Assembly (NCBI GenBank): GCA_030682375.1 | Contig: JAUXOL010000022.1 | Span: 248,001-312,000, forward strand | Reading direction: 5' to 3' | DNA: 64,000 bases | Source: Gallionella sp. | GTDB taxonomy: Bacteria; Pseudomonadota; Gammaproteobacteria; Burkholderiales; Gallionellaceae | In this document: one piece after another, positions 45,663 to 55,917 of the stretch | How positions within the stretch are numbered: the stretch's first letter is position 1 | How the letters are laid out: every line of letters begins with the position of its first letter | Made by a program: the position numbers and the translations under genes | The notes under the pieces: model-generated | Database searches by the model: none | What the model saw: only the letters and a program-made list of their open reading frames with translations | Told to the model about the DNA's origin: nothing

Positions 45663-45767
45663 CCCATTGCTCCAATTTGTATCAAAGGAAACACAGAAGC
45701 AAGAGCGATGCCAGAGAGAATAATCCATTCTTTATCAGCTACTTGTCATAAATTCAAGCACGGGGGC

Positions 45768-45782
45768 GCACCAAGGCGGTGC
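45768..45782 (+). promoter_or_regulatory. Candidate NtrC enhancer site
   Basis: GCACC-AAGGC-GGTGC matches the core of the NtrC consensus TGCACC-N5-GGTGCA. It lies about 190 bases upstream of the sigma-54 promoter at 45974, a normal enhancer distance. The 45663-46033 gap holds this, the inverted pair at 45884 and the promoter, and no gene. Confidence 0.55.
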
Positions 45783-45883
45783 CTGCATGCAAACGCAATC
45801 GCCGCGATGCCCAAAATTGGGCTGGAGGATTGATCGATGCCGCAACCATCAGAAAAATGGGCGGGCCGGGGCTTGCTCGAATT

Positions 45884-45912
45884 TGGTGCGCCCAAATTGG
45901 AAATCCGCACCA
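45884..45912 (+). promoter_or_regulatory. Second inverted repeat, possible activator site
   Basis: TGGTGCG (45884-45890) and CGCACCA (45906-45912) form a perfect 7-bp inverted repeat with 15 bases between. It is built from the same half-site as the NtrC-like site upstream and lies about 60 bases before the sigma-54 -24 element. Confidence 0.4.
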
Positions 45913-45973
45913 TTTTCACCCGCCCGACAACCGCATACGCAGAAAAACACCGTCAATCCGGGCCGAACAGAGA

Positions 45974-45989
45974 TGGCACGCTTTCTGCT
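45974..45989 (+). promoter_or_regulatory. Sigma-54 promoter of the guanidine operon
   Basis: TGGCACG-CTTT-CTGCT matches the RpoN consensus TGGCACG-N4-TTGCA with exact GG/GC spacing. Transcription would start near 46000, about 35 bases before the riboswitch. With NtrC-like sites upstream this indicates nitrogen-limitation control. Confidence 0.75.
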
Positions 45990-46033
45990 GCATGTAGGGC
46001 GAGGGTGCTGATCATGTCGATCAGTCACTTGTG

Positions 46034-46138
46034 AGAACTAGGGTTCCGGTTGTCGGGCAGAAACACGACAGCGTCTGGTCCGAGAGTTCTCGGTCTTGTC
46101 GACGACAAGGCTCCACGGAGGGATAAAAGCCCGGGAGG
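46034..46138 (+). ncRNA. Guanidine-I riboswitch (ykkC)
   Basis: The conserved blocks of the guanidine-I aptamer appear in order: ACTAGGGTTCCG, then CTGGTCCGAGAG, then ACGGAGGGATAAAAGCCCGG followed by GAGG. This RNA class binds free guanidinium and turns on downstream genes. Here it lies 58 bases before an ABC transporter and guanidine-degradation operon, its typical context. The 3' part of the aptamer (AAAGCCCGGGAGG) is also the first arm of the terminator, so ligand binding should prevent termination. Confidence 0.95.
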
Positions 46139-46183
46139 ATGTGACCACATTACGGTTGGCACCCTCTCGGGCTTTGTTATTTT
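46126..46183 (+). terminator. Guanidine riboswitch terminator
   Basis: AAAGCCCGGGAGG (46126-46138) pairs with CCTCTCGGGCTTT (46163-46175), 13 bp with one wobble, followed by GTTATTTT. The first arm is shared with the aptamer, giving a simple ON switch. Confidence 0.9.
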
Positions 46184-46195
46184 CAGGAGTAAGTC

Positions 46196-47014
46196 ATGTC
46201 GTCACGTCACAAAATCTTCGCCGGGTGGAACAGCCTCTGGGTGATACGCGGCCACTTGAGCCGCCAGACATATTTGATGTTCGCGCTGGCCGGAATGCTG
46301 TTGCCGCTGGGCGCATGGTGGGGCGTATCCGTCAGCGGCTGGATGGACAAGGTGTTCATGCCCGGCCCGGTCGATGTGCTGGCCCGCACTTACACCTGGT
46401 TCATGGACGACGATCTGATGAGCGACATCTGGATCAGCACTTACCGCGTCGTCGCCGGTTTCACCCTGTCCGCCGTGCTGGCCATTCCGCTGGGGCTGAT
46501 GATAGGCACCTACCGCCCGGTGCAGGCCATGCTGGAACCGCTCACCGACTTCATCCGCTACATGCCCGCCGTCGCCTTCATCCCGCTGGTGATGTTGTGG
46601 GTCGGCATAGACGAAAGCTCCAAGATCGCCATCATCTTCATCGGCACTTTCTTCCAGATGGTGCTGATGGTGGCCGAGGACGTGCGCCGCGTGCCCATCA
46701 CCCAGATCGAGGCGGCGCAAACCATGGGCGCGAACCGCAGCGAGATCGTGTCGCTGGTGATCGTGCCGTCGGCCAAGCCCGCCTTGCTCGACACTTTGCG
46801 CGTGACCATGGGCTGGGCGTGGACCTATCTGGTGGTGGCCGAACTGGTGGCCGCCAACTCCGGCCTCGGCTATTCCATCCTGCGCGCGCAACGCTTCATG
46901 CAGACCGACAAGATATTCGCCGGGATCATCCTGATCGGCCTGATCGGTTTGGCGATAGACCAGTTGTTCCGCTGGCTGCACCGCAAAAACTTCCCCTGGA
47001 TGTACAAGAAATAA
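46196..47014 (+). CDS. ABC transporter permease (putative guanidine import)
   Basis: A 272-residue inner-membrane permease of the nitrate/taurine/sulfonate (TauC/SsuC-like) group, with about six hydrophobic helices. The cytoplasmic coupling motif is VRRVPITQIEAAQTMGANRSE (EAA loop). AGGAG lies 6 bases before the ATG. It is the first gene after the guanidine riboswitch. Transport of guanidinium is inferred from this regulation; a related cation or urea derivative is possible. Confidence 0.9.
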   Translation: MSSRHKIFAGWNSLWVIRGHLSRQTYLMFALAGMLLPLGAWWGVSVSGWMDKVFMPGPVDVLARTYTWFMDDDLMSDIWISTYRVVAGFTLSAVLAIPLGLMIGTYRPVQAMLEPLTDFIRYMPAVAFIPLVMLWVGIDESSKIAIIFIGTFFQMVLMVAEDVRRVPITQIEAAQTMGANRSEIVSLVIVPSAKPALLDTLRVTMGWAWTYLVVAELVAANSGLGYSILRAQRFMQTDKIFAGIILIGLIGLAIDQLFRWLHRKNFPWMYKK

Positions 47015-47022
47015 GGCCAACG

Positions 47023-47874
47023 ATGAACAACAAGATCAATATCAAGGCAGCCGGCAAGACCTTCGGCGACGGCGAGGGCGGCATCGTCGCGCTGCAGGAC
47101 GTGAACCTCGGCATCGCCAGCAACGAGTTCGTCACCTTCGTCGGCGCATCGGGCTGCGGCAAGTCCACGCTGCTGCGCTGCATCGGCGGGCTGGAGAGCC
47201 TGTCTTCCGGCAGCATCGAGATAGACGGTGCGGCTATCGACGGCCCCGGCGTGGACCGCGCGATGGTGTTCCAGCACTACAGCCTGTACCCCTGGCTGAC
47301 GGTGACGGAGAACATCAAGTTCAGCCGACTGCTGCGCGCGGGCCGCGAAGACATCACCTCGGCGGATGTCGAGGCCGCATCCGGGCGGGCGGACGCCCTG
47401 ATCAACCTGATGGGACTGAATCACGTGCGCGATGCCTATCCCAACCAGCTATCCGGCGGCATGCAGCAGCGCGTCGCCATCGCCCGCGCGCTGCTGCCGC
47501 GCCCGCAGATATTGCTGATGGACGAGCCGTTCGGCGCGTTGGACGCACAGACCCGCGAAGTGATGCACGACCTGATCCTGCATGTATCGAAGCTGGAGAA
47601 GACCACCATCGTGTTCGTCACCCACGATGTCGAGGAGGCGATTTATCTGGGGCAGCGCGTGGTAGTGATGGCGCCGCGTCCCGGTCGCATCGACAGCATC
47701 TGCCCGGTCGATCTGCCCGAGAAGCGCGACCAGGACATGAAGCTGTCGCCCGGATTCTTGCAACAGAAGAAAGCCATCCTCACCCGCATCCGCGAGACCG
47801 CCGGCATGCGCACCGATTACGAGCTGCTGGAACGCATGACCCGGCAGGCCGAACAACAGAACGACATGCAATAA
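47023..47874 (+). CDS. ABC transporter ATP-binding protein (putative guanidine import)
   Basis: A 283-residue ATPase of the TauB/SsuB/NrtD group. Walker A is GASGCGKST, the Q-loop is VFQHYSLYPWLTV, the signature is LSGGMQQRVAIARA and Walker B is LLMDEPFGALD. It follows the permease by 8 bases. The partner binding protein is not adjacent but encoded at 55918, beyond the catabolic genes. Confidence 0.92.
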   Translation: MNNKINIKAAGKTFGDGEGGIVALQDVNLGIASNEFVTFVGASGCGKSTLLRCIGGLESLSSGSIEIDGAAIDGPGVDRAMVFQHYSLYPWLTVTENIKFSRLLRAGREDITSADVEAASGRADALINLMGLNHVRDAYPNQLSGGMQQRVAIARALLPRPQILLMDEPFGALDAQTREVMHDLILHVSKLEKTTIVFVTHDVEEAIYLGQRVVVMAPRPGRIDSICPVDLPEKRDQDMKLSPGFLQQKKAILTRIRETAGMRTDYELLERMTRQAEQQNDMQ

Positions 47875-47885
47875 GGAATGATGAA

Positions 47886-48614
47886 ATGACCGAGCCTTTA
47901 TCCAAAAACAACTTGCTGTGGGAAGAAATGCTCCCCGGCTGCGCGCACTGGTCTTTCGCGATGAAGCGCGGCACCGCGCTGCGTATCACCGATGTGGAAG
48001 GCGGCGCCAACCTGAGCGCGCTGTTCTACAACCAGGAAGAGAAGCTGGAACGCTACAACATGCCGGACACGCTGAAAGCGCAGCACACCGCGCATCTCAC
48101 CACCGGCTTCGTGTTGTATTCCGACATGGGGCGCGTGCTGGCCTCGATCATCGGCGACAGCGTGGGCTGGCACGACACCATCAGCGGCATGAGCAACGCG
48201 GCACTGGTCGAGAAGAAATATGGCAAGGCCGATTACCAGCAGGCGCGCAACGCCATGCACCGCAATGCGCGCGACAGCATGCTGATCGAGCTGGGCAAGT
48301 GGGGACTGGGCAAGCGCGACATCGTGCCCAACGTGAATTTTTTCAGCAAGGTGAGCTGCGACGAGAGCGGCGGACTGCACTTCGCTGCGAACCATTCAAA
48401 GGCAGGCGCATTCGTCGAACTGCGTTTCGAAATGAACGTGCTGGTGGTGCTGTCCGCCACCCAGCATCCGCTCGACCCCAATCCGGGATACGCGCCCAAG
48501 CCGGTGCTGCTGCAGGCATGGCGCTGCGGCACGCCCGATGAAAGCGACCACTGCCGCAACTTCCGCCCCGAGAACGCGCGCGGCTTCCACAACACCGAAC
48601 TGCTGTTCCGCTAA
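47886..48614 (+). CDS. Carboxyguanidine deiminase subunit (UAAP1-like, DUF1989)
   Basis: A 242-residue protein of the urea-carboxylase-associated family 1 (DUF1989 fold). Such proteins pair with UAAP2 to form the enzyme that removes ammonia from carboxyguanidine to give allophanate (CgdA/CgdB in the published guanidine pathway). Conserved features are DVEGGANLSALFYN, GWHDTISGM with the His, and DIVPNVNFFSKV. An older name, urea-carboxylase-associated protein, reflects guilt by association only. Which of the two is called A or B is not assigned here. Confidence 0.88.
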   Translation: MTEPLSKNNLLWEEMLPGCAHWSFAMKRGTALRITDVEGGANLSALFYNQEEKLERYNMPDTLKAQHTAHLTTGFVLYSDMGRVLASIIGDSVGWHDTISGMSNAALVEKKYGKADYQQARNAMHRNARDSMLIELGKWGLGKRDIVPNVNFFSKVSCDESGGLHFAANHSKAGAFVELRFEMNVLVVLSATQHPLDPNPGYAPKPVLLQAWRCGTPDESDHCRNFRPENARGFHNTELLFR

Positions 48615-48623
48615 GGAAAGACC

Positions 48624-49274
48624 ATGAGCATCGTTGAAAGCAAACTGAATCCGCAGCAGGCAAGTTACGACATCGTGCTGCCCGCCGGTGAATCCTGGCT
48701 GCATGAAGTGAAACGCGGGCAGGTGTTCCGCATCCTCGATCTGGAAGGCAACCAGGCCGTGGATACCTTGTTCTACAACGCGCGCGATCCGCAGGAACGC
48801 TACAGCGCGGTGGATACCATACGCGAACAGGGCAACCTCTATCTCACTGCCGGCACGAAGTTGCTGTCCTCCGAGGGCAATGTGCTGATGACCATCGTCG
48901 CCGACACCTGTGGGCGTCACGACACGCTGGGCGGTGCCTGCGCCGCCGAGAGCAATTCCGTGCGCTATGCCATCGACAAGAAATACATGCACAGCTGCCG
49001 CGACAGTTTTTTGCACGCGCTGGGGCATTGCAACTGCGGGATGGACAAGCGCGACCTCACCGCCAACGTGAACTTCTTCATGAACGTGCCGGTGACGCCG
49101 CAGGGCGAACTGACCTTCGCCGACGGCATCTCCGCGCCCGGCAAGTATGTGGAGATGCGCGCCGAGATGGATGTGTTCGTGCTGATCTCCAACTGCCCAC
49201 AACTGAACAACCCCTGCAACGCCTACAACCCGACACCGGTGCAGTTGCTGATCTGGGATGCCGTTGCTCAATAA
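48624..49274 (+). CDS. Carboxyguanidine deiminase subunit (UAAP2-like, DUF1989)
   Basis: A 216-residue partner of the preceding gene in the same DUF1989 superfamily. It has [30 protein letters not shown] (metal-type Cys/His cluster), [10 protein letters not shown] and [10 protein letters not shown]. The Cys/His residues around 94-102 and 138-145 may bind a metal. It starts 9 bases after the upstream gene. It is required with that gene for conversion of carboxyguanidine to allophanate. Confidence 0.88.
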   Translation: MSIVESKLNPQQASYDIVLPAGESWLHEVKRGQVFRILDLEGNQAVDTLFYNARDPQERYSAVDTIREQGNLYLTAGTKLLSSEGNVLMTIVADTCGRHDTLGGACAAESNSVRYAIDKKYMHSCRDSFLHALGHCNCGMDKRDLTANVNFFMNVPVTPQGELTFADGISAPGKYVEMRAEMDVFVLISNCPQLNNPCNAYNPTPVQLLIWDAVAQ

Positions 49275-49342
49275 AACCACGCATCCGGACGACCGGATGA
49301 CTGACCAACACGCAGGACGACCTGCGACTCGGGTGAAGAGCC

Positions 49343-52300
49343 ATGTTCGATAAAGTACTGATAGCCAACCGCGGCGCGATCGCCTGCCGCGTCATCCGCA
49401 CCCTGAAGAAGATGGGTGTCCGTTCTGTGGCGGTGTACTCGGAAGCCGATGCGCGTTCGCTGCATGTGCAGATGGCGGACGAAGCCGTTTGCATCGGCAG
49501 CGCTGCCGCAGCGGACAGTTACCTGCGCGGCGAACACATCCTCGAAGTCGCGCGCAGCACTGGCGCGCAAGCCATCCATCCCGGTTACGGCTTCCTGTCC
49601 GAGAACGCGGGCTTCGCCGAACAGTGCGCGCAAGCGGGCGTGGTGTTCATCGGACCGACACCGGATCAGATGCGCCGCTTCGGACTCAAACACACGGCAC
49701 GCGAGATCGCCGAGCAAAACGGCGTGCCGCTGCTGCCGGGCAGCGGGCTGTTGGGCGATGTCGGCCATGCGCACGCCGAGGCTGCGCGCATCGGTTATCC
49801 GGTGATGATCAAGAGCACCGCCGGTGGCGGCGGTATCGGCATGCGCTTGTGCTGGAGTGCGGATGAGTTGAACGAGGCGTTCCAGTCGGTGGAACGTCTG
49901 GCACGCGCCAACTTCAAGGACGCCGGTATCTATCTGGAGAAGTATGTCGAGCACGCGCGCCACATCGAAGTGCAATTGTTCGGCGATGGCAAAGGCGGTG
50001 TGATCGCACTGGGCGAACGCGATTGCTCGGTGCAGCGCCGCAACCAGAAGGTGATCGAAGAGACGCCCGCGCCCAACATCACACCAGCGGTACGAAAGCA
50101 CTTGCTGGAGACAGCCGTGCGACTGGGTGAAGCCGTAGGTTACCAATCGGCGGGGACGGTCGAGTTCGTGTTCGACGCGCACAGCGGAGAATTCTACTTC
50201 CTCGAAGTGAACACGCGTTTGCAGGTCGAACACGGCGTCACCGAAGAAGTCACCGGCGTCGATCTGGTGGAGTGGATGGTGTTGCAGGCCGCCGGTGAAT
50301 TGCCCGCGCTGGACAGCATAGCGATCAAACCCAAGGGGGCTTCCATCCAGGTGCGCCTGTATGCCGAAGACCCCAACAAGAACTTCCAGCCTTCCAGCGG
50401 CGTATTGAGCGGCGTCGAATTCTCCGCACAGGCGCGCAACGAGACTTGGGTGGAGCGCGGCAGCGAAGTGCCGCCCTACTACGACCCGATGATCGCCAAG
50501 ATCATCGTCAAGGCGAAGAACCGCGCAGCCGCGCTGGAAAAGATGAGCGCGGTGCTGGCCGAGACGCGCGTGGACGGCATCGAGACCAATCTGGACTATC
50601 TGCGCCAGATCGTGGCCGACCATGTGTTCGAGGAAGGTCGGCAGACCACGCGCTACCTGAACGGTTTCCACTACCAGCCGCATACCCTCGACGTGCTGGA
50701 ACCCGGTGTGCAGAGCAGCATCCAGGACTATCCCGGCCGACTCGGTTACTGGAACATCGGCGTGCCGCCTTCCGGACCGATGGACGCGCTGGCGTTCCGC
50801 TTGGGCAACCAACTAGTGGGCAACGCCGCCGAGGCGGCCGGACTGGAGCTGACGGTATCCGGCCCGACGCTGAAGTTCAACCGGGACACAGTGATCGCGC
50901 TGACCGGTGCCGACATGAAAGCCGAACTGGATGGCGCACCGCTGAAATTCTGGCGCAGCCATGCGGTGAAGGCGGGCAGCGTGCTGCGACTGGGCGCGGT
51001 GCAGGGCGGCGGATGTCGTACCTATCTGGCGGTCGCGGGCGGCTTCGATGTGCCCGACTATCTGGGCAGCAAATCCACTTTCACGCTGGGCCAATTCGGC
51101 GGCCACGGCGGGCGCACTTTGCGCGTCGGCGACGTGCTGCATCTGGGTACACCGTCTGAATCGTATGCCGAGCGTGAGCTGCCGTCCGACTTGCTGCCGA
51201 GCTACAGCAAGCAATGGGAGATCGGTGTGTTGTACGGCCCGCACGGTGCGCCAGATTTCTTCACCCCGGCCGATATCGAGACCTTCTTCGCCACCGACTG
51301 GGAAGTGCACTACAACTCCAGCCGCACCGGTGTGCGCCTGATCGGCCCCAAGCCGCAATGGGCGAGGGCGGACGGCGGCGAAGCCGGGCTGCATCCGTCC
51401 AACATCCACGACAACGCCTATGCCATCGGCGCGGTGGATTTCACCGGCGATATGCCGGTCATCCTCGGCCCGGACGGCCCCAGCCTCGGCGGCTTCGTGT
51501 GCCCTGTAACCATCGTGCACGCCGAGTTGTGGAAGATGGGCCAGTTGCGCCCGGGCGATACGGTGCGCTTCCGTTTCATGTCGCTGGAGCAGGCCAACCA
51601 TCTGGAACAGTTGCAGGACGCGACCATCGCTGCATTGAAATTGCCGCAGAAGCTGGACGCTTACCCGGCTGCACAAAAGATGGGCAGCCCCATCGTGCAC
51701 ACCATCCCGGCCAAGGGCGAACAGGTGCAGGTGGTATATCGCCAGTCCGGCGACCGCAATCTGTTGATCGAGTACGGCCCGCTGGTGCTCGACATCAACC
51801 TGCGCTTCCGCGTGCATGCGCTGATGGAGTGGGTGCAGGGTGCGGTGGCCGACGGCAGCTTGCCCGGCATCCTCGACCTGACACCGGGCATACGCTCGCT
51901 GCAGATCCATTTCGACAGCCGCGTGCTGGCGCGCGAAGCGCTGGTGAAGATGCTGGTCAAGGCAGAGAAGAAACTGCCACCCATCGCAGACATGCAAGTA
52001 CCGACGCGCATCGTGCACCTGCCGCTGTCGTGGGACGACCCCTCTACCAAGCTGGCGATAGAGAAATACATGCAGTCGGTGCGCAAGGATGCGCCGTGGT
52101 GCCCGAGCAACATCGAGTTCATCCGCCGCATCAACGGCATCGCCGACATCGAGCAGGTGAAGCGCATCGTGTTCGAAGCGAGCTATCTGGTGATGGGGCT
52201 GGGCGATGTGTATCTCGGTGCACCGGTGGCGACGCCGCTCGATCCGCGCCATAGGCTGGTCACCACCAAATACAACCCGGCGCGCACCTGGACACCGGAG

Positions 52301-52963
52301 AACGCAGTCGGTATCGGCGGCGCGTACATGTGCGTGTACGGCATGGAAGGCCCCGGCGGTTACCAGTTCGTCGGTCGCACCGTGCAGATGTGGAACCGCT
52401 ACAAGCAGACGACGGACTTCAAGGAAGGCAAACCCTGGTTGCTGCGCTTCTTCGACCAGATCCGTTTCTATCCGGTGTCGGAGCAGGAACTGCTCAAGAT
52501 GCGCGAAGACTTCGTGGCCGGGCGCTTCCAGCTCAAGATCGAAGAGAGCACCTTCAGCCTGAAGGAATACAACCGGTATCTGCAGGACAACGACCGCGAG
52601 ATCAGCGCGTTCCGCGACACCCAGCGCGCCGCGTTCGCCGCCGAGCGCGAGATGTGGAAAGCCAATGGTCAGGCTGAATACGCCAACGACAGCAGCGTGG
52701 CGGAGGCTGGTACGGACAGCGAACTCGACCTGCCGCCGGGCAGCCGTGCCGTCGCCGCGCATGTGGCGGGCAACGTGTGGGCGATCCCGGCCGCGGTAGG
52801 CAGCAAGGTGAAGGCGGGCGACACGCTGGTGGTGATCGAATCGATGAAAATGGAGATCGCCGTGGTCGCGCCGTGCGACGGTGTAGTGATCCAGATGAGT
52901 TGCCGCACCGGCGGCCAGGTATCGGCCGGGCAGGACTTGCTGGTGATCCAGGGCGAGGTGTGA
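49343..52963 (+). CDS. Biotin-dependent guanidine carboxylase (urea-carboxylase family)
   Basis: A 1206-residue single-chain enzyme that carboxylates guanidine (in older annotation, urea) with ATP and bicarbonate. It has a biotin carboxylase module (about 1-450, [23 protein letters not shown]-grasp [22 protein letters not shown]) and a KipA/AHS2 domain (470-770). A KipI/AHS1 domain follows (about 800-1030, with [14 protein letters not shown]). The C-terminal biotinyl domain has Lys1169 in ESMKMEI. The riboswitch and the two deiminase genes argue for guanidine rather than urea as the main substrate. All catalytic landmarks are intact. Confidence 0.92.
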   Translation: MFDKVLIANRGAIACRVIRTLKKMGVRSVAVYSEADARSLHVQMADEAVCIGSAAAADSYLRGEHILEVARSTGAQAIHPGYGFLSENAGFAEQCAQAGVVFIGPTPDQMRRFGLKHTAREIAEQNGVPLLPGSGLLGDVGHAHAEAARIGYPVMIKSTAGGGGIGMRLCWSADELNEAFQSVERLARANFKDAGIYLEKYVEHARHIEVQLFGDGKGGVIALGERDCSVQRRNQKVIEETPAPNITPAVRKHLLETAVRLGEAVGYQSAGTVEFVFDAHSGEFYFLEVNTRLQVEHGVTEEVTGVDLVEWMVLQAAGELPALDSIAIKPKGASIQVRLYAEDPNKNFQPSSGVLSGVEFSAQARNETWVERGSEVPPYYDPMIAKIIVKAKNRAAALEKMSAVLAETRVDGIETNLDYLRQIVADHVFEEGRQTTRYLNGFHYQPHTLDVLEPGVQSSIQDYPGRLGYWNIGVPPSGPMDALAFRLGNQLVGNAAEAAGLELTVSGPTLKFNRDTVIALTGADMKAELDGAPLKFWRSHAVKAGSVLRLGAVQGGGCRTYLAVAGGFDVPDYLGSKSTFTLGQFGGHGGRTLRVGDVLHLGTPSESYAERELPSDLLPSYSKQWEIGVLYGPHGAPDFFTPADIETFFATDWEVHYNSSRTGVRLIGPKPQWARADGGEAGLHPSNIHDNAYAIGAVDFTGDMPVILGPDGPSLGGFVCPVTIVHAELWKMGQLRPGDTVRFRFMSLEQANHLEQLQDATIAALKLPQKLDAYPAAQKMGSPIVHTIPAKGEQVQVVYRQSGDRNLLIEYGPLVLDINLRFRVHALMEWVQGAVADGSLPGILDLTPGIRSLQIHFDSRVLAREALVKMLVKAEKKLPPIADMQVPTRIVHLPLSWDDPSTKLAIEKYMQSVRKDAPWCPSNIEFIRRINGIADIEQVKRIVFEASYLVMGLGDVYLGAPVATPLDPRHRLVTTKYNPARTWTPENAVGIGGAYMCVYGMEGPGGYQFVGRTVQMWNRYKQTTDFKEGKPWLLRFFDQIRFYPVSEQELLKMREDFVAGRFQLKIEESTFSLKEYNRYLQDNDREISAFRDTQRAAFAAEREMWKANGQAEYANDSSVAEAGTDSELDLPPGSRAVAAHVAGNVWAIPAAVGSKVKAGDTLVVIESMKMEIAVVAPCDGVVIQMSCRTGGQVSAGQDLLVIQGEV

Positions 52964-52968
52964 AGGAT

Positions 52969-54729
52969 ATGAAACTCGATCTGAGCATCCCCTTCCTGCG
53001 CCGCCGCTATCAGGCTGGCGAGCTGCAACCGATGGAACTGATGCGGGAAATCGTCGCACGCATCGGCGACGATGCGCACCACGTGTGGATACATCGCTTG
53101 CCGCTGGAAGAGATACAGAGATATATCGTGGCGCTGCAGGACAAAGACCCGGCCGAGTTGCCGCTGTACGGCATCCCGTTCGCGATCAAGGACAACATCG
53201 ATCTGGCCGGTGCGCCGACAACGGCCGGTTGCGCCGAGTATGCCTACCATCCGCAACGGCATGCCACGGTGGTGCAACTGCTCATCGACGCGGGCGCGAT
53301 CCCCATCGGCAAGACCAACCTCGACCAGTTCGCCACCGGCCTGAACGGCACGCGCTCGCCCTATGGGGCCTGCCGCAATGCCTACGACCCGGAATACATT
53401 TCCGGCGGCTCCAGCTCAGGTTCGGCGGTGGCCGTCGCCTTGGGGCAGGTGAGTTTCAGCCTGGGTACCGACACCGCCGGTTCGGGCCGCGTACCGGCTG
53501 CATTCAACAATCTGGTCGGCGTGAAACCGACACGTGGCTGGCTCTCCACGCGGGGCGTGGTGCCGGCCTGCCGCTCGCTGGATTGCGTGTCCATCTTCGC
53601 GCTGAACACGGCGGATGCCGCCACGGTGTTGTCGGTCGCCACTGCACTGGACGAAGAGGAAGCGTATTCACGCCAAGCGCTCACGCATGGTTTCGATTTC
53701 GGTCGTGCCGAGAATTTCCGTTTCGGCGTACCGCGCGCGGACCAGTTGCAGTTCTTCGGCAATCAGGATGCGGCGGCGCTGTTCCAGAAAAGCTGCGAGG
53801 AACTGGAAGCCATCGGCGGACAGAAAGTGGAGATCGACTTCCAGCCCTTCCTAAAGTCGGCGCGTCTGCTATACGAAGGCCCTTGGGTCGCCGAACGCTA
53901 CGCCGCTATCCGCGGATTCTTCGAGACGCATAACGCTGCGATCAATCCCGTGGTGCGCGAGATCATCGCGGGTGCGAAAAAGTTCTCTGCCGCCGACGCC
54001 TTCGACGGCATGTACAAGCTGGAGGCCTTGCGCGCAGAAGCCGCATCGACGTGGAGCAAGATCGATTGTCTGGTGACGCCGACCGCCGGCACCATCTATC
54101 GCATCGCCAAGATGGAAGCCGACCCTATCAAGCTGAATGCCAATCTGGGTTACTACACCAACTTCATGAATCTGCTGGACTGTGCGGCGCTCGCGATACC
54201 GGCTGGTTTCCAGCAGGACGGTCTGCCGTTCGGCATCACGCTGGTCGCGCCCGCGCATCAGGATGTGCCGCTGCTGCATCTGGCGGAGCGCCTGAACCCC
54301 AACGCTAGTTCAGGGCTGTCGATGCCACAGGCGCAAGGCGGTCGTGTGCGTGTCGCAGTCTGCGGCGCGCATCTCGAAGGTCTGCCGCTCAACCATCAGC
54401 TCACCAGTCGCGGCGCGCATCTGGTCGCACGTACGCACAGCAGCCCGGATTACAAACTGTACGCCCTGCCCGGTGGCCCGCCTTATCGGCCCGGCATGAT
54501 GCGCGTTGCACAGGGCGGCAAGGTTATCGAAGTGGAAGTGTGGGAGATGGCGGCGCGCGAGTTCGGTTCTTTCGTCGCTGGCATCCCCGCGCCGCTCGGC
54601 ATCGGCACGCTGACACTGGCGGACGGCGAAACGGTGCAGGGCTTCGTGTGCGAGCAGTACGCGGTCGCGGATGCCGAAGACATCACGCGTTACGGCGGCT
54701 GGCGCGCTTACCTTGCAAGCCGGGACTAA
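52969..54729 (+). CDS. atzF: Allophanate hydrolase
   Basis: Hydrolyses allophanate to two ammonia and two CO2, the last step of the pathway. The 586-residue protein has an amidase-signature domain (about 1-450) with the catalytic Lys in IKDNIDLAG and the Ser residues of GGSSSGSAVAVALGQ and GTDTAGSGRVPA. The C-terminal domain (about 460-585, YALPGGPPYRPGM) completes decarboxylation in AtzF. The ATG at 52969 is 5 bases after the carboxylase stop. The stop overlaps the next start (TAATG). Confidence 0.93.
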   Translation: MKLDLSIPFLRRRYQAGELQPMELMREIVARIGDDAHHVWIHRLPLEEIQRYIVALQDKDPAELPLYGIPFAIKDNIDLAGAPTTAGCAEYAYHPQRHATVVQLLIDAGAIPIGKTNLDQFATGLNGTRSPYGACRNAYDPEYISGGSSSGSAVAVALGQVSFSLGTDTAGSGRVPAAFNNLVGVKPTRGWLSTRGVVPACRSLDCVSIFALNTADAATVLSVATALDEEEAYSRQALTHGFDFGRAENFRFGVPRADQLQFFGNQDAAALFQKSCEELEAIGGQKVEIDFQPFLKSARLLYEGPWVAERYAAIRGFFETHNAAINPVVREIIAGAKKFSAADAFDGMYKLEALRAEAASTWSKIDCLVTPTAGTIYRIAKMEADPIKLNANLGYYTNFMNLLDCAALAIPAGFQQDGLPFGITLVAPAHQDVPLLHLAERLNPNASSGLSMPQAQGGRVRVAVCGAHLEGLPLNHQLTSRGAHLVARTHSSPDYKLYALPGGPPYRPGMMRVAQGGKVIEVEVWEMAAREFGSFVAGIPAPLGIGTLTLADGETVQGFVCEQYAVADAEDITRYGGWRAYLASRD

Positions 54730-55595
54730 TGATGGAACTGCAACTGTACAAGACACTGTGGGGACACGAAGGCTCGCTGGCTGCGGCGGCGAGTCAGGCT
54801 GCAGCCGCCGGGTTCGTCGGCCTGGAAGGCAATGCCGATGTGCCGCAGGCGCGCCGCGATGAATTGGCAGCCGCGTTGCAGACGCGCGACCTGCGATACA
54901 TCCAGGAAATCGTGACCGCCGGCGGTTATGTGCCGCGCCGCCACGCCACGGTGGAAGAACATGTGGCCGATGTCGAACGCCAGTTGCAATTAGGTAGATC
55001 GCTAGCGCCGCAATGGGTGACGGTAATCGGTGGTTGCGATGCCTGGACATTGGAGCAGAGCGTGCGTTTCTTCGGCGAGTCGCAGGAGATCGCTGCGCGC
55101 ATGAACATCCCATGCAGCTTTGAGACGCATCGCAGTCGCTCGCTGTTCAACCCGTGGGTCACGCTGGCCGTGCTGGAGCGTCTGCCGGAATTGAAGCTCA
55201 CCTGTGATTTCAGTCACTGGGTGGTGGTGCTGGAACGGCAACTGGATGACGACTGGGATGCGGTGCAGGCAGTGGCGAAACATGCGCATCACATCCACGC
55301 TCGCGTCGGTTACGACCAGGGGCCGCAAGTGCCGCATCCGGCTGCGCCGGAATATGCCGCCGCACTGGCTTCGCATCAGCGGTATTGGGAGGCGATCTGG
55401 GAGGCGCAACGCGCAGCGGGATTTTCCGTCGCCACGATGACGCCCGAGTTCGGCCCGGACGGTTATCTGCATACCTTGCCGTTCACGCAGCAGCCGGTCG
55501 CCGACCTGTGGCAGATCAATGCGTGGATGGGCAAAACGGAGCAGACGCATTTTCTCGAATGGAACAGCCGCATCGCACAAGGAGGAGATGCCTGA
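54729..55595 (+). CDS. TIM-barrel protein of the sugar-phosphate isomerase/AP-endonuclease 2 family
   Basis: A 288-residue protein starting MMELQLYKTLWGHEGSLAAA. A xylose-isomerase-like barrel is suggested by SFETHRSRSL, KLTCDFSHW, AHHIHARVGYDQGPQVPHP and ATMTPEFGPDG, with E, D, H and E residues in the places of metal ligands. Its start overlaps the allophanate hydrolase stop, so it belongs to the guanidine operon. The reaction is unknown; no role in guanidine use is established. It could act on a related guanidino compound. Confidence 0.75.
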   Translation: MMELQLYKTLWGHEGSLAAAASQAAAAGFVGLEGNADVPQARRDELAAALQTRDLRYIQEIVTAGGYVPRRHATVEEHVADVERQLQLGRSLAPQWVTVIGGCDAWTLEQSVRFFGESQEIAARMNIPCSFETHRSRSLFNPWVTLAVLERLPELKLTCDFSHWVVVLERQLDDDWDAVQAVAKHAHHIHARVGYDQGPQVPHPAAPEYAAALASHQRYWEAIWEAQRAAGFSVATMTPEFGPDGYLHTLPFTQQPVADLWQINAWMGKTEQTHFLEWNSRIAQGGDA

Positions 55596-55644
55596 ACGCC
55601 CGATTTCGTGCACTTGCCGGGCGTCATGCCCGCATGGTGTGCAG

Positions 55645-55763
55645 TAACGTAAAACTCGCGTAGCGATTCGTTCGCTTCCTCGCCCGCTTGCGGGAGAGGA
55701 TTGAGGAGAGGGAGGTCATGGCAAGTTTCATAAGCAGGCATGGAATGCTGGCATGACCGTTAA
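55645..55763. repeat. Interspersed repeat between the TIM-barrel and binding-protein genes
   Basis: A second copy of the 27720-27841 element: TAACGTAAAACTCGCGTAGC, then CCCGCTTGCGGGAGAGGATT, then a GTCATGGCAAG / CTGGCATGAC facing pair. It separates the main operon from the binding-protein gene. The rest of the 322-bp gap holds a sigma-54 promoter and the binding-protein leader, and no gene. Confidence 0.8.
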
Positions 55764-55823
55764 GTATCTGCATCAAGCAGTAGCAGCAACGGCGCAACAG
55801 GCCAGAACGCCGCGCGGCTAGGT

Positions 55824-55839
55824 TGGCACGCAACCTGCT
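55824..55839 (+). promoter_or_regulatory. Second sigma-54 promoter, for the binding-protein gene
   Basis: TGGCACG-CAAC-CTGCT has exact -24/-12 spacing and differs from the operon promoter at 45974 only in the spacer. It lies 79 bases before the binding-protein ATG. It suggests that this gene is separately driven by RpoN after the repeat insertion split the operon; this is inference. Confidence 0.65.
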
Positions 55840-55917
55840 GCGAAAGGTATGGAAGTCGGAAAGGGCGAACATCACCCTGACCAATCGGTTCGTAAATTTA
55901 ATTCAGGAGATTGCCAA

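Noticed and set aside
49343-52963. Plain urea carboxylase as the function
   Set aside because: The family overlaps, but the guanidine-I riboswitch and the two deiminase subunits point to guanidine; urea use cannot be excluded as a side activity.
49268-53059. Long minus-strand open frames under the guanidine carboxylase
   Set aside because: Codon-bias shadows; the carboxylase on the plus strand has all expected domains and its biotin motif.
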